DNA from: CAZJYI01 sp964550025
Lineage (GTDB): Bacteria > Verrucomicrobiota > Kiritimatiellia > UBA8416 > CAYOBW01
Assembly: GCA_964550025.1 (NCBI GenBank)
Contig: CAZJYI010000288.1
Coordinates: 1-8,912 of the forward strand
Direction: 5' to 3'
DNA length: 8,912 bases
Part shown: one piece after another, positions 1-6,200 of the stretch
Layout of the letters: every line of letters starts with the position of its first letter
How positions within the stretch are numbered: position 1 is the stretch's first letter
Program-made: the position numbers and the translations under genes
Notes under the pieces: generated by a model
What the model saw: the letters and a program-made list of their open reading frames with translations, nothing else
Told to the model about the DNA's origin: nothing
The model's database searches: none

Positions 1-1206
1 CAGGAAGAAGCAGCGACCGCCGGCGTTGTTCATCGCCCCGTAGCCGGGATTGCACCTGTGCAGCATGCCGCCGTTGAAATGGGGAAACGCGAACGTGTGC
101 CCCCACGAACCACCACCATTCTGACCCAACGCCGCCACAATAGCACGCCTGCGGACCTCCGGCAGGATGTAGTCGTCGCCGGTGGCATCATAGTAGATGG
201 CCATCTCGAGATACCCAAAACCGTGGTGCCAGGACTGCATGCCGCCGTAGGTCACGTCGTAAACCGTCGGCTCGACCTCCATGTCCATGCAGAGCCCACG
301 CTTGCCCCCTTTGGGCAGACGACGCACCCAAGCCTTGGCCAAAGCCAGATGCTCCGGATCGCCAGACGCGACCAATGCGAGAATGTCGGGCCAACCGCTA
401 CCGCGTTTAGAACGCCCACGAACATCGGGTTTGACTCGCTCAGCGATGACCTTGAGCGCATTGTCGCGGACCTTCTGGATCACCGGACAGTCCCACGGCG
501 AGGTCTCGCTGTAGGTCCCCATGACCTGCAACTTGAGGGCGATGTTCGTGTAGACGCCGTCTATTGGAAACTCGTCGAAGGCCATCTGCTTGACCGACTC
601 GGTCCGCTCCTCTTCGTTCTCCCATTCGTAGATGTCGGCAGAACCCTCGGCCTCCTTGAACATCTTCTCAAGATCGACGTTGAACACGTCCTTGGCTCCC
701 GTGCGCTTCAGCCAGTTGCGGTCGCGCCACATCTGGACCGTCAGATCGCCGTTGCCGGACTCGGTCTCTGCTTCGATGATCGCATTGCCTGCAAGCCGGT
801 TCATGCTGCCGCCAAGCTCGAACTTCTTGCCCTGCACACCCAGCAGCACGTCACCGGCCAACACCTTGCCCGCGGCCGGCGAACCGGGCATCACGGAAAT
901 GACCCTTATCTGATCCCCTTTGTCACCTCCCGCGTTCTTCATGCCGATGATGCCCGTCGGGCCGAATTGCCAGGTCGGCCAGCCATACTTGGGGGGCGGC
1001 GGCATGGGGTCGCCCTTGGTGAAGTCCGGCAGCTTGCGCGGGGCGGTCGGTTTCTCAAGGTCGGCGCTGTGGCCGAGGGCGGCGGCTTCCGCCGCGTCGG
1101 CATCGCGTTGCTTGGCGAGGGTCGCAGGTGCGACCAGGAGGCAAGTCGCCAGCACGGCCAGGAGTGCGGTGAAACTGGGGAGCGAACTGCGCGGGCGGTT
1201 TCTCAT
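1..1206 (-). CDS. Secreted PDZ + DUF6288 protein, 3' part beyond the window
   Basis: Visible are 402 residues in one open frame from ATG at 1206 to the left edge, with no stop, so the C-terminus is missing. Residues 1-31 form a signal peptide: an Arg-containing start, a hydrophobic stretch around 12-28, and a likely cut after ATLA. Residues about 75-165 look like a PDZ domain (VMPGSPAAGKVLAGDVLLGV at 105-124, then GKKFE). The order PDFTKG (60-65), FGPTG (81-85), PDZ, VMGTYSETSPWDCP (228-241), then helical repeats with GQNGGGSWGH (361-370) and GYGAMN (388-393) matches DUF6288 proteins as I know them. The helical part resembles alpha/alpha-toroid folds. The family has no established function to my knowledge; location should be periplasm or outside. 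Residues about 164-222 seem to be an acidic insertion between PDZ and the helical domain. The ribosome binding site is weak (GAAGAGAC before TATT-ATG). Last visible gene of the operon. Confidence 0.85.
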   Translation of the reverse strand, partial: MRNRPRSSLPSFTALLAVLATCLLVAPATLAKQRDADAAEAAALGHSADLEKPTAPRKLPDFTKGDPMPPPPKYGWPTWQFGPTGIIGMKNAGGDKGDQIRVISVMPGSPAAGKVLAGDVLLGVQGKKFELGGSMNRLAGNAIIEAETESGNGDLTVQMWRDRNWLKRTGAKDVFNVDLEKMFKEAEGSADIYEWENEEERTESVKQMAFDEFPIDGVYTNIALKLQVMGTYSETSPWDCPVIQKVRDNALKVIAERVKPDVRGRSKRGSGWPDILALVASGDPEHLALAKAWVRRLPKGGKRGLCMDMEVEPTVYDVTYGGMQSWHHGFGYLEMAIYYDATGDDYILPEVRRRAIVAALGQNGGGSWGHTFAFPHFNGGMLHRCNPGYGAMNNAGGRCFFL

Positions 1207-1249
1207 AATAGTCTCTTCTCTCTGTATCGGTAGCTGTCGACAATTCCCT
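1207..1249 (-). repeat. Intergenic decamer repeat, short copy (junction before the DUF6288 gene)
   Basis: On the coding strand the gap begins with AGGGAATTG (1249-1241). Two 10-base units follow, TCGACAGCTA and CCGATACAGA (1240-1221), then a purine-rich unit and the ATG at 1206. This is the shortest decamer tract in the window. It overlaps the read-through end of the frameshifted four-helix gene, whose last residues (SYRYREKRLL) are simply translated repeat. Confidence 0.8.
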
Positions 1250-1664
1250 TCACGTGCAATTCACAATCCCCCGGCACGCCGGGTATTCGTTGCAGCCCCA
1301 GAAGGGCTTGTTGTCCTTGCGGGTGTGGCGCATGCGGGTCGGGGCTCCGCATTGCCCACGGCGCCAGCCCCTGCATCATCAGCCACTTCAGGTAATCGTC
1401 CCGCAGCTCGCACAGACTGGCTCGGGCCACGTCGAGAAGCGTGGTCGCCGTCGCGTAGGAGGTCATGATCCGCTCGGAGCCCTCGGCGAAGTTGCGGCAA
1501 CCGGAGCGTGCCGCATGGGTCATCTGGCTGCATGTCCGCCCACCTGGGTCGTTGCGAAGTTCGAGGAAGCGGTCGCAGAAGTGCCCCGTGCCCAACTCGA
1601 CCATGTTGGCCAGGACAAACGCGTCCAAGTAACGGTAGCCGGCGGATTTCCGGAACAGGTCCAT
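1250..1664 (-). CDS. Four-helix-bundle protein with topoisomerase-type zinc ribbon, frameshifted
   Basis: ATG at 1664, preceded by AGGAAGGGA. The first ~103 residues (GYRYLDAFV, FCDRFLELR, QMTHAARSG, NFAEGSE, LLDVARASL, ELRDDYLKW) match the S23-like four-helix-bundle family, in particular the form NCBI calls 'four helix bundle suffix domain' protein. In this frame the ORF runs on to 1203 with unrelated sequence. A different minus frame, open from 1375 to a TGA at 1252-1250, encodes QCGAPTRMRHTRKDN then FWGCNEYPACRG. That is a C4 zinc ribbon like those of topoisomerase I tails, with C-x5-C. The shift must lie between about 1375 and 1349: one extra base or two lost. Two added bases around 1358 could give CxxC (CGQCG) and restore the first zinc pair. 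It is either a real mutation or an assembly error. The role is unknown; members are small and soluble, and some relatives lie within rRNA intervening sequences. Confidence 0.75.
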
Positions 1665-1735
1665 GCGGTTTCCCTTCCTCTTTCGATTGCTGTCGGTAGC
1701 TGTCGAGTGCTATCGACTGCTATCGACAATTCCCT
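1665..1735 (-). repeat. Intergenic decamer repeat, five units
   Basis: Coding strand: the stop TAG (1738-1736) is followed at once by AGGGAATTG (1735-1727). Five 10-base units come next (1726-1677), the first being TCGATAGCAG and TCGATAGCAC, and the last degenerating to TCGAAAGAGG. The purine-rich end (AGAGGAAGGGA) serves as ribosome binding site for the four-helix-bundle gene starting at 1664. Confidence 0.9.
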
Positions 1736-2902
1736 CTACCCCGCCCTCTTCACCAACACCACCCCCGTCGCCCGGCCCAGCCGTTCGAACTCCGCCACGG
1801 TCTCTTCCCGCACGGGGCTCTGCAGATCCCAGACCACGTGCACCGTCTGACGCACGCGGGCGCAGCTGGTTTTGCGCTCTTCGAGCAGTTCCATGATGCG
1901 CGCCAGCATCCGCCCGGACCGCGCCGCGGAATCCACCACGAACGAGCTGCGGCCGTACCAGAGCGTCTCGAAGACGAAGTCAGCGGCAACCGGATACTCA
2001 TCGGTGACGTGAATGATGTCGACGGGCCCCAGCCGCCGCCGCGGCATCCGCCAGGTCTGCTCAGGCACCCGTGCAACCGCATCACGGCGATCCGCCAGGT
2101 AGAGGAACGTGTCACCTCTTCTCGTCAGCCACGACAACTCCTCCGGCAGCGGACGCCGCGGTTTCCGCGGCCACGTTCGCACGGGCGGCAACGGCGTCAG
2201 GCCGTTCACCCACGCGCTCGGAAGCGGAAGCGGAAGGTAGGCTTCCTCATAGCTGTTCATGCGCTTGAGATAATCCAACACCACGATCCCAACCCCGATG
2301 AGAATCAACCAACGGATCAGCCGCAAGTTCAGCCTGTCCAACCGGTTGGCCAGCATCTGCTCTTTCTCGGACATCATGATCGGCTCGGCCGCAGCCTTCT
2401 CCAACACGTCGGCGTTGACGCCCTTATCCCCCTCCCCCGCGCCGGCGTCCAGCATGGCCACGAGACTGTCGTCCCGCTCGCGCGTCTGCGAGCGGGTCTT
2501 CTTCTGCTTCTTCCACGCAGGTACGCCTTCTTCGTCGAAGCTGGCCATGTACTTGCGGTCCGCGTCATCCATGCCGCCTTCGTCAAGGAAATCGGTGGCG
2601 CCATCTTCCGCAAAGCGCACCTGCGCCACTTCATCGGCCCGGGCCGCCTCGGCCGCCTTGCGAGCCGCCTCTGCTCGCGCCTGGACCGCGGCAAGCGCTT
2701 CGCTGCGGTCGACCTGAATGCGGTTCACGTACGACCTGGAGTTGACGACCGCCAATACGTACGCCGCCACCCCCACGACAAGCGCCGCGTGACATAGCCA
2801 CCGCCGCGGCCGCACGATGGCATGCAACCCCCACAGGAGGAGCATCACCGCCCAGAGCCCGACGCTGACGTAGCCGATTGTGCTGAAGAGCTGCGGGGTC
2901 AT
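1736..2902 (-). CDS. Three-pass membrane protein of unknown family with Ala-rich helix and C-terminal alpha/beta domain
   Basis: 388 residues from ATG at 2902, backed by AGAGGAG five bases upstream. Two membrane segments lie at about 6-30 and 35-54. An Ala/Glu/Arg-rich stretch at 64-95 (LAAVQARAEAARKAAEAARA at 69-88) is probably a long helix or coiled coil. Residues 98-180 are acidic and low in hydrophobicity, with a basic patch KKQKKTR near 130-136. A third membrane segment at about 194-211 (IRWLILIGVGIVVLDYL) is followed by a Pro-rich linker (LPLPLPS, TPLPPVRTWPRKPRRPLP). The C-terminal ~130 residues alternate predicted strands and helices (VDIIHVTDEY, SSFVVDSAA, TVHVVWDLQ, GVVLVKRAG), like a small Rossmann-type fold. 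I do not recognise the family. Placement between the DUF4159 gene and the four-helix gene, in the ExbB/ExbD operon, suggests a membrane partner of that complex (inference). Topology from three segments would put the N- and C-termini on opposite sides. Confidence 0.8.
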   Translation of the reverse strand: MTPQLFSTIGYVSVGLWAVMLLLWGLHAIVRPRRWLCHAALVVGVAAYVLAVVNSRSYVNRIQVDRSEALAAVQARAEAARKAAEAARADEVAQVRFAEDGATDFLDEGGMDDADRKYMASFDEEGVPAWKKQKKTRSQTRERDDSLVAMLDAGAGEGDKGVNADVLEKAAAEPIMMSEKEQMLANRLDRLNLRLIRWLILIGVGIVVLDYLKRMNSYEEAYLPLPLPSAWVNGLTPLPPVRTWPRKPRRPLPEELSWLTRRGDTFLYLADRRDAVARVPEQTWRMPRRRLGPVDIIHVTDEYPVAADFVFETLWYGRSSFVVDSAARSGRMLARIMELLEERKTSCARVRQTVHVVWDLQSPVREETVAEFERLGRATGVVLVKRAG

Positions 2903-2927
2903 GGTTGCTCCTCTGCGCGGCGACCAT

Positions 2928-3012
2928 CCAGATCGACTGCAATCGATAGCTGTCGATCGCTATCGATCGCTGTCGATCCTCGCTGCCAACTGCCGAATGC
3001 CAACTGCCAAAT
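2928..3012 (-). repeat. Composite intergenic repeat: 7-mers then 10-mers
   Basis: Coding strand, right after the TGA of the DUF4159 gene. Four 7-base units (ATTTGGC, AGTTGGC, ATTCGGC, AGTTGGC; 3012-2985) and a bridging AGCGAGG come first. Five 10-base units (first ATCGACAGCG; 2977-2928) follow in perfect register. This is the longest gap in the window (112 bases). The next gene's ribosome binding site (AGAGGAG, 2914-2908) lies downstream of the repeat. Confidence 0.9.
2942..2967 (-). other. Hairpin formed by decamer repeats
   Basis: ATCGATAGC and GCTATCGAT form a perfect 9-base-pair stem around an 8-base loop. The same stem and loop length recur at 7330-7355 in another gap. There is no U run after it, so a simple intrinsic terminator is unlikely. 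An RNA stability or processing element is possible (inference). Confidence 0.6.
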
Positions 3013-3014
3013 GC

Positions 3015-4640
3015 TCATTTCCTCGCCTTCGCCACCGCGTCATCCCACTGGTTGAACGCATAGTAGACAATGTTGATCCCCAGATTCATCGCCGCCTGCC
3101 GCATCTCGGGCGTCACGTCGGTATAGCCCTGCGATTTCCAGGCATCGTTCATGTCTCCGGGATGGTAGAACACGCACCAGCGCCCCTCGTGCTTGATGCC
3201 CAGCGCGCGCCGTCCGCCGTGATGCCAGAAAGCCGGGGCTCCATTCGGGAACCCGTACGGCAACTGGTAGAGCATGTCATCGTCGGCAATGTCGAGCAGC
3301 GGCTTGTCCGGAAACACCTGGCGCATGAAGTGGGTAAACGAGCGGTGGAACTCCGGGCTCCCGGCGTCGCCCACGAGCATGCCGCCGTTCAGACAATAGT
3401 CACGCAGGATCTTGATGTCCGCCGACGAAGCACGTCCCATGTGGTGGTTCCCCGTCATGTAGACAAACGGCGGAAATCCGTCCTTCGGGTACTTCTTGAG
3501 CAGCCGGATCGCATGGCTCTCGCCCTTACGCGCAATCTTGGTGAACCCGGTTGCATTCGCGAAAGCACGCAGGAAATTGACGTCCGCCGCTGTCCTGGCG
3601 TCCATACCGTCGTCCCAGCCCGAACCGCCATGGTCCAACCGGATGAACCTGATCTTGTACTTCTCCATACCTTCGGGCCAACCGCCTTTACCCGGTCCGC
3701 CCTTGCCCATCTTGCCGGCCTTCGCATTGGCGGATGCCACGTACGTGACCTGGGACTGCTCCTCGATCATCTGATCGACCTCGGTATCGTCCAGGTCGGG
3801 CACCTCGAAAATGATCGCCGAGTTCGGACGCAGACTGAGACGCTTCTTCTTTTTCTTCTTCGGCTTCACCATCCTGACCATCGCCACCACCGGCTCACCG
3901 CTGCCCTTGGGCACCCGGTAAGCCTCCACGCAACCGCCCATCTCCAGCAGGACCGGAATGATCACCAGGAGCAGGATGTGGGTCACGGCGCTCGCGTACA
4001 GGCTGCGCCGATGTCGCGGATCGCGGCCGTGCGTACGGAAATCCTCGAGAACCCGGTCGCCGTCCATCGCACCGCCCGGTGCCGCGTGGAATGCGGCGTA
4101 GACCGAGCGGCTGCGCATCATCACGTGCAGCCACGCCACGTACAGAATGACCGCCAGGGCCGGCCAGCAGACCTTCCACCAGAGCACCAGAATCGTTGCG
4201 CGATCCTGGTCCGCGCCGTCGATCGTCACATCTTCTGCCGCGAGCACCGCAAACAGGGCGCGCCAGATCACGACGATGTAAACGAGCAGCAGCGGATACA
4301 CCGCCAGCAATGCCCCGCGCAGCAGGCGATAGGTCGCCGGTTTGCGTAAAAGGCTGAGCAGCCCGCACACGGCATAGATCCCACCCAGCAATCCGAACAT
4401 CGCAAACAAGACTTCAAGGCAGAATACCAGTTCGCCGCTTCCGAGCAACGCGCAGACCTCGCCGTTGCGGGAGAGAAACGCCTTGAGTGCGCCAGGCAGC
4501 AGAGCCCGCGCCGCAACGCCCAACCCAGCCAGCATGGTGGCCGCCAGGCTGACCACGCACGCCTTGAACCGCGAAGCATCCACCGGGATCTCGTCGACCC
4601 ATTCGGTGGGAAGGCGGGTTTCTTTCGTTGGTCTTGCCAT
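3015..4640 (-). CDS. Five-pass membrane protein with TonB-like anchor and periplasmic DUF4159 domain
   Basis: 541 residues from ATG at 4640. Hydrophobic segments lie at about 26-50, 70-98, 105-133, 149-175 and 216-234. The positive loops at 99-108 (RKPATYRLLR) and 176-212 (RTHGRDPRHRRS) fit a cytoplasmic N-terminus and a periplasmic C-terminal half. The fifth segment opens with S217-A-V-T-H221, the S-x3-H pattern of TonB membrane anchors. It is followed by MVKPKKKKKKR (257-267) and a Gly/Lys linker (about 304-320). Residues about 326-535 are a DUF4159 domain (KYKIRFIRLD, WDDGMDA, DVNFLRAF, FVYMTGNHH, LRDYCLNGGMLVGDAG, VFYHPGD, GINIVYYA). DUF4159 domains often accompany MoxR/BatA-type or ExbB/ExbD clusters; their biochemical role is not established. 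The ribosome binding site is poor: AAGGA lies 13 bases from ATG. The fusion suggests an energised envelope protein that works with the ExbB/ExbD genes upstream (inference). Confidence 0.87.
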   Translation of the reverse strand: MARPTKETRLPTEWVDEIPVDASRFKACVVSLAATMLAGLGVAARALLPGALKAFLSRNGEVCALLGSGELVFCLEVLFAMFGLLGGIYAVCGLLSLLRKPATYRLLRGALLAVYPLLLVYIVVIWRALFAVLAAEDVTIDGADQDRATILVLWWKVCWPALAVILYVAWLHVMMRSRSVYAAFHAAPGGAMDGDRVLEDFRTHGRDPRHRRSLYASAVTHILLLVIIPVLLEMGGCVEAYRVPKGSGEPVVAMVRMVKPKKKKKKRLSLRPNSAIIFEVPDLDDTEVDQMIEEQSQVTYVASANAKAGKMGKGGPGKGGWPEGMEKYKIRFIRLDHGGSGWDDGMDARTAADVNFLRAFANATGFTKIARKGESHAIRLLKKYPKDGFPPFVYMTGNHHMGRASSADIKILRDYCLNGGMLVGDAGSPEFHRSFTHFMRQVFPDKPLLDIADDDMLYQLPYGFPNGAPAFWHHGGRRALGIKHEGRWCVFYHPGDMNDAWKSQGYTDVTPEMRQAAMNLGINIVYYAFNQWDDAVAKARK

Positions 4641-4667
4641 GTGTTCGCGTGTTTCCTTGGCGCGCTC

Positions 4668-4717
4668 TCAAGATCGGTGGCTGTCGATCGCTATCGGTTG
4701 CACTCGACAGCAATCGA
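4668..4717 (-). repeat. Intergenic decamer repeat, five units
   Basis: Coding strand, five 10-base units in register (first TCGATTGCTG, then TCGAGTGCAA; 4717-4668). The tract starts 20 bases after the TGA of the TonB-like gene and ends about 27 bases before the ATG at 4640. The first and third units can pair imperfectly (TCGATTGC with GCAACCGA, one mismatch). Confidence 0.88.
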
Positions 4718-4737
4718 GATCGTTCCGCGTCCCCCCT

Positions 4738-5187
4738 TCAGAAGATGTCGTCGTCTTCGAAGACCGGCATTGCCGGACCGTTGGTTTTGACCTCCAGGGT
4801 CTTTTCGTAGTCCGATTTCTCGCGTTCCGGCTCCTTGACCGGCTCGGCGATGTCAGACCCTGGTTCCGGCTCGGCAGCGGCCTTCGCCGTGCGCGAGCCG
4901 CCGCCCGCAAACTGGCTGCTGATGTCCTGGGGATTCAACCCGTGCTTCTCGGCTATGTCACGCAACGCCGCCGTCGCGTCCTGGACCGCGTTCTTCACGC
5001 GCTCTTCCTCGCTCAGCTTCGAGCTGTCGGCGCCCAGGACCTTCCCCACCAGGAATGGAACACTCGAACCGACCAGGGCCACCGTGTGCACAACCACCGT
5101 GAACGCCACGATGGATGCAATCCCCTTCCCTTTGAAATGCGCCATCAAAGAGTCGGGCGTAACGTCTTTCGCCGCTTGCTCTACCAT
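4738..5187 (-). CDS. Small single-pass protein with TonB-like anchor
   Basis: 149 residues. I chose ATG at 5187 because GGAGG lies seven bases upstream; an in-frame GTG at 5205 has nothing upstream but repeat. One membrane segment lies at about 22-46 (IASIVAFTVVVHTVALVGSS at 23-42), preceded by KGKG, so the bulk should be periplasmic. T30-V-V-V-H34 resembles the S-x3-H anchor of TonB that contacts ExbB/ExbD. Residues 55-93 look helical, perhaps coiled coil (LSEEERVKNAVQDATAALRD at 58-77). The tail is rich in Pro, Glu and Lys (AEPEPGSDIAEPVKEPERE) and ends in EDDDIF. Length and layout fit a shortened TonB/TolA-type transducer lacking the usual globular TonB C-terminal domain. It lies directly downstream of two exbD genes. 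I recognise no named family. Confidence 0.72.
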   Translation of the reverse strand: MVEQAAKDVTPDSLMAHFKGKGIASIVAFTVVVHTVALVGSSVPFLVGKVLGADSSKLSEEERVKNAVQDATAALRDIAEKHGLNPQDISSQFAGGGSRTAKAAAEPEPGSDIAEPVKEPEREKSDYEKTLEVKTNGPAMPVFEDDDIF

Positions 5188-5192
5188 TGCTC

Positions 5193-5269
5193 TACCTCCA
5201 ACCACTGACTATCAATCACCGACCACTGATTACTGATCACTGATTACTGATTACTGATCACTGACTACT
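5193..5269 (-). repeat. Intergenic heptamer repeat, eleven units
   Basis: Coding strand: 7-base units of consensus AGTRATC run in unbroken register from 5269 to 5193. They include AGTGATC, AGTAATC, and a degenerate end, GGAGGTA. The first unit contains the TAG stop of the second exbD. The last unit supplies the GGAGG ribosome binding site of the next gene. It fills the whole gap and is unrelated in sequence to the decamers of the other junctions. Confidence 0.92.
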
Positions 5270-5684
5270 GCTCCTTCTCCCCCACCGCATCGATCACGCC
5301 CCCGGCCTCTGCGATGGCCCGGAGTATCGGCTCGAAAGTCTCCTTGGGCAGATTCGCGTCGCACTTGAATTGCACGTGGCGCTGGTCGTCGGCCACGGTG
5401 TTCGCCAGCAACGCACGCACGCCGTACTCAACATCCTTGGCGCTGTTCACGGGGAAGCCGTCCAGGAAGATCTGTCCCGTCTCGTCAACCGCTACGCGCG
5501 CAGCGACGTTCGCCTCCGATTTCTCTACGTATTCCGACAGCGGCAGAACAGCCTTGAGGTCGGCCTTGTCCTTTGACACCTCGCTGCATACGAGGAAGAA
5601 GATGATCAGCAAGAACGCTATGTCACCCATACTCGCGATGGGAACCGGCACCGTCCTGCGCTTCTTTCTCTGGGACTTCTTCAA
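5265..5684 (-). CDS. exbD: ExbD/TolR-family proton-channel subunit, second copy (TTG start)
   Basis: 139 residues. Start is TTG at 5684, supported by GAGGAGA with GGAG seven bases upstream; the next in-frame Met (residue 19) would remove the basic tail. The basic N-terminus (KKSQRKKRR) is cytoplasmic. One membrane segment at about 20-36 (MGDIAFLLIIFFLVCSEV) carries D21, equivalent to the Asp that takes part in proton passage in ExbD/TolR. The periplasmic part ends FEPILRAIAEAGGVIDAVG, the usual ExbD C-terminal helix-strand. Length is normal for ExbD. It differs clearly from the first copy, so it is not a recent duplicate. ExbD dimerises inside the ExbB pentamer; two paralogues may form a heterodimer or serve two partners (inference). 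Confidence 0.93.
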   Translation of the reverse strand: MKKSQRKKRRTVPVPIASMGDIAFLLIIFFLVCSEVSKDKADLKAVLPLSEYVEKSEANVAARVAVDETGQIFLDGFPVNSAKDVEYGVRALLANTVADDQRHVQFKCDANLPKETFEPILRAIAEAGGVIDAVGEKEQ

Positions 5685-5690
5685 AACACT

Positions 5691-5697
5691 TCTCCTC
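5691..5697 (-). promoter_or_regulatory. Ribosome binding site fixing the TTG start
   Basis: GAGGAGA on the coding strand, with GGAG seven bases before TTG (5684-5682). It is embedded in the last, degenerate unit (TCGAGGAGAA) of the decamer repeat, so repeat and translation signal overlap. Confidence 0.75.
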
Positions 5698-5699
5698 GA

Positions 5700-5778
5700 C
5701 CGCTATCGACAGCTCCCGACAGCTATCGACTCCCCGCTCCTCATTCGGCAATCACCCATCGGCAATCGGCAATTCCCT
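5700..5778 (-). repeat. Composite intergenic repeat: 7-mers then 10-mers
   Basis: Coding strand: the TGA of the first exbD is followed by AGGGAATTG. From 5773, 7-base units run in register (ATTGCCG three times, one ATGGGTG, then AATGAGG and AGCGGGG; to 5732). Three 10-base units follow (TCGATAGCTG, TCGGGAGCTG, TCGATAGCGG; 5729-5700). Same order and same AGCGRGG bridge as at 2928-3012. The pair TCGATAGCT/AGCTGTCGA (5706-5729) can form a 9-base-pair hairpin with one U-G pair and a 6-base loop. Confidence 0.9.
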
Positions 5779-6189
5779 TCACTCCTCCTCCACAATCGCA
5801 ATCACTCCGCCACTCTCACTGATGGTTGCCATTGCCTCGAAGTACGACTGGTACGGTGTGTCACGGGTCGACTCGAGCATGATGACCTTGGCATTGCCCT
5901 CCGCTTCGGCCAGCTTCAGCGCGTCGAGCCGCGCCCGTAGCATCCGCATGTCGACCGGCTTGTCGTTGAAAAAGACCTGGTCGCCGCGCAGGTTGACAAT
6001 CGGCGTCTTCGACGTCTGGGTCTGCGTCGCCTTTTCTCCCGACGGCAGATCCGCGGTAATCGACTTGAGTTTGGTCAGCGAGGTTGCAATCAGGAAGTAG
6101 ATGATCAGCAGAAACGCAATGTCCGAGAACGATCCCGTCGGGATCTCACCCGTGCGGTGCTTCTTCTCCTGTTTGCTCATCTTGGCCAT
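5779..6189 (-). CDS. exbD: ExbD/TolR-family proton-channel subunit, first copy
   Basis: 136 residues from ATG at 6189 (MAKMSKQEKK). An upstream in-frame TTG at 6204 would add five residues, but it sits in repeat sequence without a clear ribosome binding site. Met4 (6180) is another possible start. The short basic N-terminus is followed by one membrane segment at about 21-38 (FSDIAFLLIIYFLIATSL) with D23 at the conserved proton-pathway Asp. The periplasmic domain includes TPIVNLRGDQVFFNDKPVDM and the terminal YFEAMATISESGGVIAIVEE, typical of ExbD. Length is normal. It lies between exbB and a second exbD; ExbB with ExbD forms the inner-membrane motor that drives TonB or TolA partners. Confidence 0.93.
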   Translation of the reverse strand: MAKMSKQEKKHRTGEIPTGSFSDIAFLLIIYFLIATSLTKLKSITADLPSGEKATQTQTSKTPIVNLRGDQVFFNDKPVDMRMLRARLDALKLAEAEGNAKVIMLESTRDTPYQSYFEAMATISESGGVIAIVEEE

Positions 6190-6200
6190 GGCTACACCCG

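Noticed and set aside
58..1233. 391-residue plus-strand ORF
   Set aside because: It lies opposite the DUF6288 gene, has no recognisable domain and ends in translated repeat. The opposite strand has a signal peptide, PDZ and family motifs in one frame.
1203..1349. Read-through C-terminus of the four-helix-bundle ORF as the true protein end
   Set aside because: It has no family similarity, runs through repeat sequence and overlaps the next start codon. The alternative frame gives a zinc ribbon and a stop with the AGGGAATTG mark.
1349..1375. Programmed +1 frameshift joining helix bundle and zinc ribbon
   Set aside because: No stop codon or stimulatory structure is at the site, and a simple +1 slip would leave the ribbon without its first Cys. 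A mutation or assembly indel is simpler.
1838..2797. 319-residue plus-strand ORF
   Set aside because: Antisense of the three-pass membrane protein; composition is typical of a shadow frame and there is no ribosome binding site or domain.
2928..3012. Possible CRISPR array
   Set aside because: Units are 7 or 10 bases, directly adjacent and without unique spacers; no cas genes are present.
2880..4349. 489-residue plus-strand ORF rich in His and Arg
   Set aside because: Shadow of the DUF4159 gene in GC-rich DNA. Its first residues (YRSLSI type) are translated decamer repeats.
5188..5205. GTG start at 5205 for the TonB-like protein
   Set aside because: It lies in the heptamer repeat, while ATG at 5187 has GGAGG at ideal spacing.
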